Shown here piece after piece: positions 54,626 to 62,906 of a stretch of 64,000 nt of DNA. Location of the stretch: positions 1,426,001 to 1,490,000 of the forward strand of contig CAWJKP010000002.1 of the NCBI GenBank assembly GCA_963843465.1, read 5' to 3'. The notes under the pieces were generated by a model. It saw nothing but the letters and a program-made list of their open reading frames with translations, did not search any database and was not told where the DNA came from. The stretch comes from CAWJKP01 sp963843465 (GTDB taxonomy: Bacteria > Planctomycetota > Planctomycetia > Pirellulales > Thermoguttaceae). Both the position numbers and the translations under genes were made by a program. The first letter of the stretch is position 1, and the number at the start of each line of letters is the position of its first letter.

Positions 54626-55905
54626 CGCCAGGGCTCGCGGAGGGCCTCGGACCGCAGCCGGTTGGCCTCTTCGTCGCCGATGAACTCGTATTTCTTGGGA
54701 TCGAAGGCCAGCTTGCGGCCCAGGAAGATGGCGATGTTGGCGGCGTGGCAGGCGATGTGCGAGTGGCAGGCCACGTCGGCGTTGGCGCTCGGCTGGCCGC
54801 GCGACTTGACGCAATCGAGGAAGTTGCGGACGTGGAACGTGGCCGGGTAGCCACCGATCTCCGCCACCTTGCGGCCGGCCAGCAGCGCCGGCGAGCTGAG
54901 GATCAGCTTGCCGCTGTCGCCCGCCTCCACCCAGCCCGTCTCTCCCTCGAACCGCACCGGGCAGGAGCCCAGGGGCAGCCAGCCGTCGTTGCGGAGCACC
55001 AGCTTCACGCCGCTGGCATAGCGGCAGACCACCTCGCCGTGCTCGGGCGGGTTGTATTCCACGGGGTCGGTCTGGTCGGCGTCGGCCGCCCATTGGCAGA
55101 GGTCCACGCAATGGGAACCCCATTCCAGCACGCCGCCGCCGACCATCCCGCCGCCCTTCTCGAAGTTGAAGCCGTCCAGCAATCCGCGATTGAAGGGCCG
55201 CCAGGCCGCCGGCCCGAGATACAGATCCCAATCGACCACCTCCTTGGGCGGCTCGGGCTCGGGCGCGGCCCAGCCGCTGCTGACAGTCCCCATCCCGGCC
55301 GGATGGGCATAGACCGTTTGCAGCTTGCCGAGCTTTCCGCGGCGGGCCAGCTCCACGGCGAAGGCGAAGTGAGGCAGGTCCCGCCGCTGCGTGCCGGCCT
55401 GAAAGACCCGGCCCGTGCGACGGAACGTCTCCGCCAGGATCAGGCTTTGCGAGATGTTCTTGGTGCAAGGCTTCTCGCAATACACGTCCTTGCCGGCGTT
55501 GGCCGCCAGGCAGGCGGCCGTCGCGTGCCAGTTCGGACCAGTGGCGATCAGCACCGCGTCGATGTCGTCGCGGGCCAGCAGCTCGCTGAGATCGCGGTAG
55601 GTGGAGCAATCGTGGTTGCCGTATTTGGAGTCGGCCATCCGCTTGACGGCCTCGCGGCGAGCCGCCTTGACGTCGCAGACCGCCACGAACCGCACGTCCG
55701 GCTGTTGCAGGAAGCAGCCCAGGTCGTAGGAGCCCCGGTTGCCGATGCCGATGCCGCCCAGGGTGATCTGTTCACTCGGGGGCGCCGCGCCGTCTTTGCC
55801 CAGCACGGCGCCCGGGATGAGTTGAGGCAGGGCCAGTGCCGCCCCGGCCCCCAGGGCCGTCTTGAGAAACTGACGCCGATCATGGTGTGCTCGCGGTGCA
55901 GACAT
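54619..55905 (-). CDS. Gfo/Idh/MocA-family oxidoreductase, Tat-exported
   Basis: 428 residues. ATG 55903-55905 after GGAGGAAA, Tat signal RRQFLKTALGAGAALALPQL at residues 10-29. Rossmann motifs LGGIGIGNRGSYDLGCFL, FVAVCDVKAARREAVKRM, AVLIATGPNWHATAACLAAN and VYCEKPCTKNISQSLILAET. C-terminal domain has GGMVGGGVLEWGSHCVDLCQ. EKPC carries the conserved lysine. The TAG stop lies in a repeat. Substrate unknown. Confidence 0.9.
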   Translation of the reverse strand: MSAPRAHHDRRQFLKTALGAGAALALPQLIPGAVLGKDGAAPPSEQITLGGIGIGNRGSYDLGCFLQQPDVRFVAVCDVKAARREAVKRMADSKYGNHDCSTYRDLSELLARDDIDAVLIATGPNWHATAACLAANAGKDVYCEKPCTKNISQSLILAETFRRTGRVFQAGTQRRDLPHFAFAVELARRGKLGKLQTVYAHPAGMGTVSSGWAAPEPEPPKEVVDWDLYLGPAAWRPFNRGLLDGFNFEKGGGMVGGGVLEWGSHCVDLCQWAADADQTDPVEYNPPEHGEVVCRYASGVKLVLRNDGWLPLGSCPVRFEGETGWVEAGDSGKLILSSPALLAGRKVAEIGGYPATFHVRNFLDCVKSRGQPSANADVACHSHIACHAANIAIFLGRKLAFDPKKYEFIGDEEANRLRSEALREPWRL

Positions 55906-56051
55906 CTTGGGTTTCCTCCGGGCTCGGCAAGAGGGTGGGTAGGAGATACGCGGTGGGAAACACCAGCATAACACGCTCGCACAGCCAACGCGAGCGAAAT
56001 CCACCACCCGAGGGGTGCCGCGGATTTCCGGCTAACGATCGGAAAATCTAA

Positions 56052-56145
56052 TGAGTGTCGCCTTTCGCTCCGCGAAAGTAGGCGAGCTGCGGCGGGATAA
56101 CCCGGGATACCGCAGCTTTCGCGGAGCGAAAGGCGACAGTTGTTT
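56052..56145. repeat. Inverted repeat GTCGCCTTTCGCTCCGCGAAAG
   Basis: GTCGCCTTTCGCTCCGCGAA and its inverse AGCTTTCGCGGAGCGAAAGG with CGAC enclose about 40 nt. The gap 55906-56172 has no gene. Confidence 0.8.
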
Positions 56146-56172
56146 ACTCGCCGATCCTACAGAATGGCGCGA

Positions 56173-58668
56173 CTACCTGGGCCCGAAGATGGGCATGGGG
56201 TTCGCATCGCTCGGCGCGGATCTGTCGTTGGTCAGCGGAGGAGGAGGCAACAGCGGCGGCGGACTCGACAAGCGGCGATCCGCGATCCGCATGCCCCAAG
56301 GATGGGCAGCCGGCGCCTGCGTGGCCGGCGGCAGGGCCGGCCCGGAGAGCTCCGCCGCGCCGTAGAAGTGGGTCGTCTCCTCGCTCACCAGGCGGCTGCC
56401 CAGCGGCTTGCAGTAGACCTCGGTGCGGAAAATGTGATTGCCGGGACTCTGCGCCCTGGCGCGGACTTTCAAAGCGGCCGTCTTCCCCGCGGCGATCGAG
56501 GGGATCCTGTCGAACACCACCTGGCCGGGAGCCATTTTGTACGCACCGCCTTCGGCCGTGGTGGGCTCGACGCCCTGCGAGAAGTAGACCACCACATCGA
56601 TCTCCTCGGCGCTCTTCGTGCCGCGGTTGCGGACGTGGATCTCGTAAGCGGCCTCCGCGTCCACGGCCACCGGGCCGGTCGGATCGACCACTTCCAGCCG
56701 CAGGTCGGCTACGGCTTCCACCTGGGTCAGCGCCTCGCCGGAGGCCGCAAGCTCGCCGTCGGCGGTGGAAGCCACCTGTAGCCGGCGCAGCCCGGACTGC
56801 TCCAGGACGCAGGTCATGGCCAGGTTCTCGTCGCCGGCCGGCGGCAGCGCGGCCAACGTCCAGGCGACCTCGCTGCCGGCCTGCGAGAGCCGGCCGCCCT
56901 TGCTGGCGGCGACGTATTTCATGCCGGGCGGCAGCGCAGCGGCGATCTTCACGTTCTTGGCCACGGCGTTGCCCGTATTGCGGACGCAAATCTTGTACCC
57001 CACCTCGCCGCCCACGAACTGCATCCTGGGGGCCTCAACGTCGACCTTCAACTCGGCCCGGCGGACCAGCACCTGCTGGGCCAGGTGGGCCTCGAAGCCG
57101 CCGTCCGAGCGGGCGTCGACCTTGATCGTCAGCGCGCCGGTCTGCCGGGCGGTCAGTTCCACGTCGATGACCTTCTTGCCGCCGGCGGGCAAGGTGCCCA
57201 GCCGATGGCTGGCGGTCTGGTTGTCGCCGGTGCCCAGGGGCACCAAGGAGATCTCCACTCCTTCGGCGTCGCCGTTGCCCACGTTGCTCATCTCCAGGCG
57301 GTAGACCTGCTTCTCGCCGAAGAGCACCTCCTTGGGACCATCGAGGTGCATCTGCAGCTTGGGCTCCTGGACCTCGATCATCGCCTGGGAGGGATCCGAG
57401 GCATAGTCCCACTTGACGGCCAGGTCGAACGGCCGGCTCTGCCGCGGCACGATCCGCAGCGAGAGCTTCTCCTGCCCTCGGCCTTCCAGCCGTCCCACTT
57501 TCCACAAGAGCCGCTTGCCGGTGGGAACCCTCGCATCCGGCGAGACGGCGCCGGCGCTGGGTTCGGAGGCCCGGACATCGGCCCAGCCGGGCAGGTCGAC
57601 GGTGACCGTCACTTCGTCGGCCGCCACCTGGCCGGGGTTGCGGACCACGACCTCGTAGGTCGACTCGCGGCCGACCATGATCTTCCGCGGACCGATGGTC
57701 TTCACGTCCAGCACCGGGCTCTGCCTGGTAAACAGGGCCCCGGACGATGGCACCCCGGCCGCCGCACCGCCAGGAGATGTTTCCACGGCCGACGGCTTGG
57801 GCGAGTCGATCGCCGACTGACCCACCAGCGGTGAGACGGTCGCCGTCTTGGGCGTCGGCGGCGCAAGCGTCGGCTCGCCGAACATCGACCCGCCTTGCAG
57901 CACGGGGCCGGCCGACAGGTCGGCGGCTGCCTCGGGCTGCCCGCTCCGCCGCGCCAATCTGCTTCCCGTAGCCGGGGCGTTGGCCGCGCCAGAGCCGACC
58001 GGCGGCGGCGAGACCGAGCGGGACGAGTTGGTCGAGGCGTCGGGCACCGGCGTGATGTACGCCGGCTGCTGGGGCCACGAGCCCAACGACCCCGGCGCGG
58101 CGTCCCCGGCGCTCGCCGGGGCGCTGAAGGCCGAGTCGCGGAAAGAGAGCAGCCGCTCGTAGAGTCTTGGCGTGCCGGATTGGCCGCTGCCGGCCGCGCT
58201 GCCGGCACTTGCCGAGCCGTTTTGAGGACCCACGCCGGTCGTCGCGGCTGCGGCCTGCGGCGAAGCTGGACGAGCGATGACCACCGGCGGCGTAATGATG
58301 CTCGCCGCGGACGAAGGCCGCTGAACGGCGACTGTCGAGCTGTTGCTTTCCGCCTGATAGGTCGGCGGCCGGTAAGCGCTTTTCGTCGACCCCTGGGATG
58401 ACCCATTCGACGGGGTTGAATACCCACTGTTATTGGAATTATTCGACGGGGTTGAATACCCACTGTTATTGGAATTGTTGACCGTTGGCTGCTGGCGTTG
58501 GGGCGGCTTGGAATCCGGGTCGCCAAAGATAGATCGCCCGAGCTCGCCTAACTGGTCCAAGAGCGGCGTGCTACTACGTCCGGACTCCATGTCCTGCGCT
58601 TCCGCGCGAGGCAGATTCCCCAGGACAACCGGCATCAACACGATGCACACTAGGCAAGACCATCGCAT
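56173..58668 (-). CDS. Exported DUF11-repeat protein
   Basis: 831 residues from ATG 58666-58668. Signal peptide MRWSCLVCIVLMPVVLGNLP. The N-terminal third is low complexity (a 36-bp tandem repeat encodes NNSGYSTPS twice near residues 70-95, then Pro/Ser/Ala). From residue about 350 on, four to five DUF11/CARDB-like beta-sandwich repeats follow, e.g. VVRNPGQVAADEVTVTVDLP, LEMSNVGNGDAEGVEISLVP, ICVRNTGNAVAKNVKIAAAL and IHVRNRGTKSAEEIDVVVYF, each with the conserved N-x-G turn. Typical planctomycete surface or periplasmic protein. Function not defined. Confidence 0.85.
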   Translation of the reverse strand: MRWSCLVCIVLMPVVLGNLPRAEAQDMESGRSSTPLLDQLGELGRSIFGDPDSKPPQRQQPTVNNSNNSGYSTPSNNSNNSGYSTPSNGSSQGSTKSAYRPPTYQAESNSSTVAVQRPSSAASIITPPVVIARPASPQAAAATTGVGPQNGSASAGSAAGSGQSGTPRLYERLLSFRDSAFSAPASAGDAAPGSLGSWPQQPAYITPVPDASTNSSRSVSPPPVGSGAANAPATGSRLARRSGQPEAAADLSAGPVLQGGSMFGEPTLAPPTPKTATVSPLVGQSAIDSPKPSAVETSPGGAAAGVPSSGALFTRQSPVLDVKTIGPRKIMVGRESTYEVVVRNPGQVAADEVTVTVDLPGWADVRASEPSAGAVSPDARVPTGKRLLWKVGRLEGRGQEKLSLRIVPRQSRPFDLAVKWDYASDPSQAMIEVQEPKLQMHLDGPKEVLFGEKQVYRLEMSNVGNGDAEGVEISLVPLGTGDNQTASHRLGTLPAGGKKVIDVELTARQTGALTIKVDARSDGGFEAHLAQQVLVRRAELKVDVEAPRMQFVGGEVGYKICVRNTGNAVAKNVKIAAALPPGMKYVAASKGGRLSQAGSEVAWTLAALPPAGDENLAMTCVLEQSGLRRLQVASTADGELAASGEALTQVEAVADLRLEVVDPTGPVAVDAEAAYEIHVRNRGTKSAEEIDVVVYFSQGVEPTTAEGGAYKMAPGQVVFDRIPSIAAGKTAALKVRARAQSPGNHIFRTEVYCKPLGSRLVSEETTHFYGAAELSGPALPPATQAPAAHPWGMRIADRRLSSPPPLLPPPPLTNDRSAPSDANPMPIFGPR

Positions 58669-58968
58669 GGCGGATTCCCACGCAAACCGAAGAGCCGGAA
58701 TCGGAACGTCATCAAGCGGTATCGGTCGGAACGATTTTAGGGGTTTAGCCAACTTTTCAGTTTGGTGCGATGATTTGGAGTGGGGGGCAATGATATGAAT
58801 GGACCAACGGCCATTTATGGGAAAGAGGGGCGTTCTGGGAAAGCAAGCCCCTACCTACAGCCGACGTTTGGGTAAATTCGGCACCCCTGGAGGTAGATGG
58901 CGGAGACGTGGTGGACGGATTGGCAATCCGTCCTACGAAATCCCCGCAAGTTTTTCTTGGACCGATCG
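58669..58968. other. Gene-free gap with low-complexity tract
   Basis: No gene or strong repeat. It contains the upstream region of the DUF11 gene and a lower-G+C section around 58745-58830. I see no recognisable promoter. Confidence 0.5.
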
Positions 58969-60602
58969 TTAGAGCTTCTCCCCATAATAGCTGCTCAAGG
59001 CCCGGACCCGCTGAACGAGATAGGCAACCGTCCCGGCCAGCACGATCATCGCCACGATGAAGATCACATGGCGATCGCAGGTTACCGCCATTTGGGTCCG
59101 CAGCGCGGCGTGGCGCCAAACATAGAAGTCGATCAGCAGCACGCCGTACGAGACCAGCGCAAGCGCGGTCATGAACCAGACGAACCGCACGCGGAACCAG
59201 AGTCCCGAGCCCGCGATCAACAACGGGTAGCCGACCATCAAGGAACTGGTCAGCCCGTTACCGACCAGGAGCATGGCCAAGAGCACGGCCGCGTCGAGCG
59301 TACCCCAGACGAACCTTGTGGGGATGGACCAGCGTTGGATTTTCAATGCCTGTTGGAGCAGGATCGAGCTGGTGGCCCAAACGGCGATCAGCAACGACAC
59401 GTCGCGATGGAAGACCGCGTCGCGGACGATGCCCAGCCGGTAGTTGACCACCTCGACCAGGTAGAAGACGCCGAGCGCGGCCAGCCGCGAGGCCAGGGCC
59501 GGCTCGCGCCGGCTCCAGATCCCGAGCCGCTCGGTGAAGCCCGGCGGCCGGGCCTGGATCGCTTCGCCCTTGAGGAAGCGGTCCAGGTCGTCGGCCAACG
59601 CGGCCGCCGAGGCGTAGCGGTCGCCGGGCGATCGAGCCAGACACTTCATGCAGATGGTCTCGACCGGCCGGGGAATGTGGGGATTCCACTGGCGCGGCGG
59701 GGTCGGCTCGCCGGCCATGACCGCCAGCAGCGTGTCCAGCGGGTTCTCCTTGCGGAAGGCGGGCCGGCCGGTGAGCAATTCGTAGAGGATCGCTCCCAGG
59801 CTGTAGATGTCGCTGGCCGGCCCGACTTCGGCGCCGTGGCCCGAGGCCTGCTCGGGGGCCATGTAGCTGGGCGTGCCGGCGATCACGCCGGTGGCGGTCA
59901 TCTCCGAGCCCGGTGCAAAAACCTTGGCCAGGCCGAAATCGGTCACATAGGGGGTTTCCGCCTCGTCGAGGAGAATGTTCGAGGGCTTGAGGTCGCGGTG
60001 TACGATGCCGTGCTGGTGCAAATGGGCCACCGCCCGCGCCACTTGGGCCATCAGGCGGACGGCCGTCTGCGGGTCCACGGGTCCGCGGGCGATCCGCTGG
60101 GCCAGGCTGCCGCCCTCGATGTATTCCATGGCGAAGAAGTGCTGCCCGTGTACTTGCCCGACCTCGTGGATCTGCACGATGTGCGGATGCCGCAAGCCCG
60201 CGGCCGCCCGGGCTTCCACCTGGAAACGCCGCACGTGTTCCGCTGAGGCCAGAAAGCTGGCCAGGATCATCTTCACGGCCACCATCCGCTCCAGCCCCTT
60301 TTGCCGCGCCGGTAGACCACGCCCATGCCGCCCCGGCCGATCTCGGCCACCAGCTCATAGGAGCCGAAGTCCCGCGGCAGGTCGTCCGGGCTGTCGGGCA
60401 AATCGAGCGTCACGTCGCCTGCCGCCCCCCCCGTCGAAGGCGGCGCCATGCCTTCCAGGGCGTCGAAACACTCCAGGGCCGAGCGAAGCTGAGGATGGGC
60501 CGCCAAGAGCGCCTCGCGGTCGGGACGCTCGCCCCGCTGCAACCGCTGGAGATAATCGTCCAACAGCGCCACGAGTTGCGGGTCTTCGGGGATCTCGGCC
60601 AT
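58969..60602 (-). CDS. Membrane-anchored Ser/Thr protein kinase (frameshifted)
   Basis: About 544 residues after adding one base in the GGCGCGG tract at 60303-60311 (GRGGMGVVYR joins ARQKGLERMVAVKM). ATG 60600-60602. N-terminal acidic helical extension, then kinase domain: Gly-rich loop EIGRGGMGVVY, VAVK with the ATP Lys, HRDLKPSNILLDE (catalytic loop), DFGLAKV (DFG) and GTPSYMAPEQASG. The C-terminal part has at least four to five membrane helices (FVWGTLDAAVLLAMLLVGNG, HVIFIVAMIVLAGTVAYLV). Hanks-type kinase, Planctomycete style, with a sigma factor gene 90 bp upstream on the same strand. Confidence 0.87.
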
Positions 60603-60705
60603 AATCGGTGGTCAGTGGCTAGTGGCTAGTGGTCAGTGGCTAGTGGTCAGAACTGGCGGCACCCTGCGTGGCTAGCCACTGACCACTGACCACTAGCCAC
60701 TCGAC
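60603..60705. repeat. Family E array (GTGGTCAGTGGCTAG)
   Basis: Repeated GGTCAGTGGCTAGTGG units and their inverse CCACTGACCACTGACCACTA around a TGGCGGCACCC core. The array provides the TAG stop (60693-60695) of the upstream sigma gene. Confidence 0.85.
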
Positions 60706-61322
60706 ATGCTGCTGGCGTCGCCGAGCGTTTCTTGGAGTTTCTTGACCGCTCGCATCCAGAGCATCTGCACGGCCGGCCGGGAGCGGCCCATCTGTTCGGC
60801 CACCTCGTTGAAGGCCAGCCGCTGGAGATTTCTGAGCACGATCACTTCCTGGTAGTCCGGCGGCAACTGGGCCAGGGCGGCCGCCACCCGCAGCTCGCTG
60901 TCGATCCGCAAGAACTCCTCGCTGGGCGTGTCGCCCGGGGCGATCGGCTCGGGAGCCCCGTGTTTCAGGCCCGTGTCGGAGAGGTCGCGGAAAGAAACCT
61001 CGCGGCGGACCTGGCGTTTGGCCGTGCCCCGGAAGCGGCGGATGAAGTCGGCCACGTTGTGGTCCAGGATCCGCCGCAGCCACGCCAGCCATTCCTGTTC
61101 CGAGCTTCCCTGGAAACGGTCGAAATCGCGAAACGCCTCCAGCAAGGTTTGCTGCACCAGGTCCGAGGCGTCGACCTTTCTCTTCAGCCAGCTTTCAACC
61201 TGTGCCCGGGCGGAGAAACCGAGATAACTGCGGCAGAGCTCGAAGAGCTGGTCCCGGCATTGCACGTCGCCCTGCCGGGCCTTTTCGATCAGCCGGCTCA
61301 CATTCCGCTCGCTCTCGGACAT
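60693..61322 (-). CDS. ECF-type RNA polymerase sigma factor
   Basis: 209 residues from ATG 61320-61322, with GGTGGGGAA upstream. Region 2 is ARQGDVQCRDQLFELCRSYL and VDASDLVQQTLLEAFRDFDR, region 4 LAQLPPDYQEVIVLRNLQRL and AFNEVAEQMGRSRPAVQMLW. ASDLVQQTLLEA is typical of the planctomycete-expanded ECF group, which is often next to a Ser/Thr kinase, as here. Its last residues (SMSSG) and stop are made by a family E repeat, so the native C-terminus may be slightly shorter. Confidence 0.9.
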   Translation of the reverse strand: MSESERNVSRLIEKARQGDVQCRDQLFELCRSYLGFSARAQVESWLKRKVDASDLVQQTLLEAFRDFDRFQGSSEQEWLAWLRRILDHNVADFIRRFRGTAKRQVRREVSFRDLSDTGLKHGAPEPIAPGDTPSEEFLRIDSELRVAAALAQLPPDYQEVIVLRNLQRLAFNEVAEQMGRSRPAVQMLWMRAVKKLQETLGDASSMSSG

Positions 61323-61348
61323 TTCCCCACCGCAACCTTCCGGCGATC

Positions 61349-61446
61349 GTAGGGTGGGACCAAGCCGCCTTGTCGGCCGCCGGCCCACCAAGCGTCGGCA
61401 GAACTGGTGGGCCGGCGCTCGCCTCGGCGAGCTTGTCCCACCCTAC
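61349..61446. repeat. Family A cloverleaf repeat, 98 bp
   Basis: Left hairpin GCCGCCttgtCGGC, right hairpin CTCGCctcgGCGAG, centre AGCGTCGGCAGAAC. Outer left arm reads GTAGGGTGGGACCAA. It lies between the divergent sigma and DUF4058 genes. Confidence 0.9.
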
Positions 61447-61567
61447 GCCCGGCAGTTTACTCCGGCTGGGCGCGAATTTCCAGGGGCGGGACCCGCGCTT
61501 GGGTCTTTCCCTACCTCGTGCCGGCGGGTTAAATTAGAGGGAAGACCACGCCCGCGGAGGATTGCCT

Positions 61568-62323
61568 ATGCCCGTTCACGACTGGACCCGGGTGGACGCT
61601 GCAACTTTTCACGCCTTTCACACCGCCTGGATCACGCATCTCAGCGAAACGCTCAATGGCGGCCTGTTGCCGCCAAACTATTACGCGCTGCCCGAACAAC
61701 ACGGCGGGCGCTGGATCGCCGACGTATTAACACTGCAAGTCCCGCTGCCGGCCCCGCCGCCTCCGCCGGCGGGCGACGGGGGCCTGGCGGTCGCGGAAAC
61801 GCCTCCCCAGGTGCGACGTAAAGTGTCGCTTTCGCCCGCGACGCGGGGAAACCAGCGGACGTTGACCATCCGCCACGTCAGCGGTCACCGGATCATTGCC
61901 CTGGTCGAAATGGTGTCACCCGCCAATAAAGACCGGGCGGCGCATGTTGCGGAGTTCGCCGACAAGGCGGAGGCAGCTCTCTGGCAAGGGATCCACTTGC
62001 TGTTGGCCGACCTCTTCCCGCCCGGTCCCCACGATCCCCAGGGGATGGACGCGGCGATCTGGCAGCGCTTCGACGAAGAGCCGTATCTGCTTCCCCCGAA
62101 CGAGCCACTGACGCTTTCCTCCCACGTTGCCGACTCGCCTCCGGTGGCCTACCTGGAGCATCTTGCGGTAGGTTCGCCGCTGGTAGAGATGCCGCTCTTC
62201 CTGAATCCGGACCGCTACATCAACGTGCCGCTGGAATCGACCTACCTGGACGCCTATCGCGGTCACCCCGGTTTTTGGCGCGGCGTATTGGAAGGACGCC
62301 AGCCGCCGCCGGGCGGGAAATAG
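61568..62323 (+). CDS. DUF4058-family protein
   Basis: 251 residues from ATG 61568 with GGAGG 7 nt upstream. It matches DUF4058, which is abundant in Planctomycetota: MPVHDWTRVDAATFHAFHTA, LVEMVSPANKDRAAHVAEFA, AAIWQRFDEEPYLLPPNEPL and SPLVEMPLFLNPDRYINVPL. Function is unknown. The segment LVEMVSPANK has the shape of a PD-(D/E)XK-type Glu-x-Lys core, but that is only a suggestion. Confidence 0.88.
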   Translation: MPVHDWTRVDAATFHAFHTAWITHLSETLNGGLLPPNYYALPEQHGGRWIADVLTLQVPLPAPPPPPAGDGGLAVAETPPQVRRKVSLSPATRGNQRTLTIRHVSGHRIIALVEMVSPANKDRAAHVAEFADKAEAALWQGIHLLLADLFPPGPHDPQGMDAAIWQRFDEEPYLLPPNEPLTLSSHVADSPPVAYLEHLAVGSPLVEMPLFLNPDRYINVPLESTYLDAYRGHPGFWRGVLEGRQPPPGGK

Positions 62324-62628
62324 AGGAAACAAGCATACCGAACTACGCCGGACAAATTGCGCTTTGGGCCGTCAGTTTGCTGGCCGGGGTTGGTGGTTGG
62401 TGGGCAGCGGGATTCACCTCTCGGTTGACGCGGCACATCGTTCGCGCGGTAGTTGTGTCGATCTTGCTCACGCCCGCCGCTATCGAGAAGTGCGACAGAT
62501 GGATCGTTCCCGCATGGTGGCCCGTGCTCATCGCGCCAATTCTGCCGAGTATCCAGGAAGTCGTGAGCGCGGTTGCGATTTTCGTAGTTTCGCTCGTCGC
62601 CAGTATTTTCGTGGGACGAGGTCTGTAG
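62275..62628 (+). CDS. Small membrane protein (uncertain)
   Basis: Up to 117 residues from a TTG overlapping the DUF4058 gene. The frame holds three to four hydrophobic segments (IALWAVSLLAGVGGWWAAGF, AVVVSILLTPAAIEKC, VAIFVVSLVASIFVGRGL). No ATG or GTG start with a good ribosome site was found, so a real gene is not certain. Composition is less G+C-rich than its neighbours. Confidence 0.4.
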   Translation: MARRIGRTPAAAGREIEETSIPNYAGQIALWAVSLLAGVGGWWAAGFTSRLTRHIVRAVVVSILLTPAAIEKCDRWIVPAWWPVLIAPILPSIQEVVSAVAIFVVSLVASIFVGRGL

Positions 62629-62840
62629 GGAACGCCCTCCGTGGCGTTCCGCGGCCACAAAAAACGGCGTTCTGCCGCACCCCGGAACGCCACGGAGGGC
62701 GTTCCCTAATGACTTATGACGAGCAGAACGAGCAATAATCCGGCGGCTCGGTTGGAGTTCCGCCTTTAGGCGGCCCTCGCCACACGCCGGCTAAAGCCGG
62801 AACTCCAACTTCGCACATTACCGGAACTCCAACTTCGCAC
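62624..62840. repeat. Two inverted-repeat families upstream of bioB stop
   Basis: GGGAACGCCCTCCGTGGCGT with its inverse CGCCACGGAGGGCGTTCCC at 62626-62710, and TTGGAGTTCCGCCTTTAGGC with inverted GCCGGAACTCCAA at 62751-62803. A further AACTCCAACTTCGCACATTA duplicate follows. No gene in 62629-62906. Confidence 0.75.
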
Positions 62841-62906
62841 ATTACCCGTTTTGTTCGTCAGAGTTCATCAGACGACAATTGATCATCCTATTTTGACGCC
62901 ACCCCC

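Noticed and set aside
56173..58668. DUF11 protein as a transposase or phage tail protein
   Set aside because: Beta-sandwich repeats and signal peptide fit a surface protein; there are no mobile genes around it.
8715..61446. Family A cloverleaf considered as tRNA or tRNA-like gene
   Set aside because: It lacks the A- and B-box/T-loop consensus and an acceptor CCA geometry; only the outline of the fold is similar.
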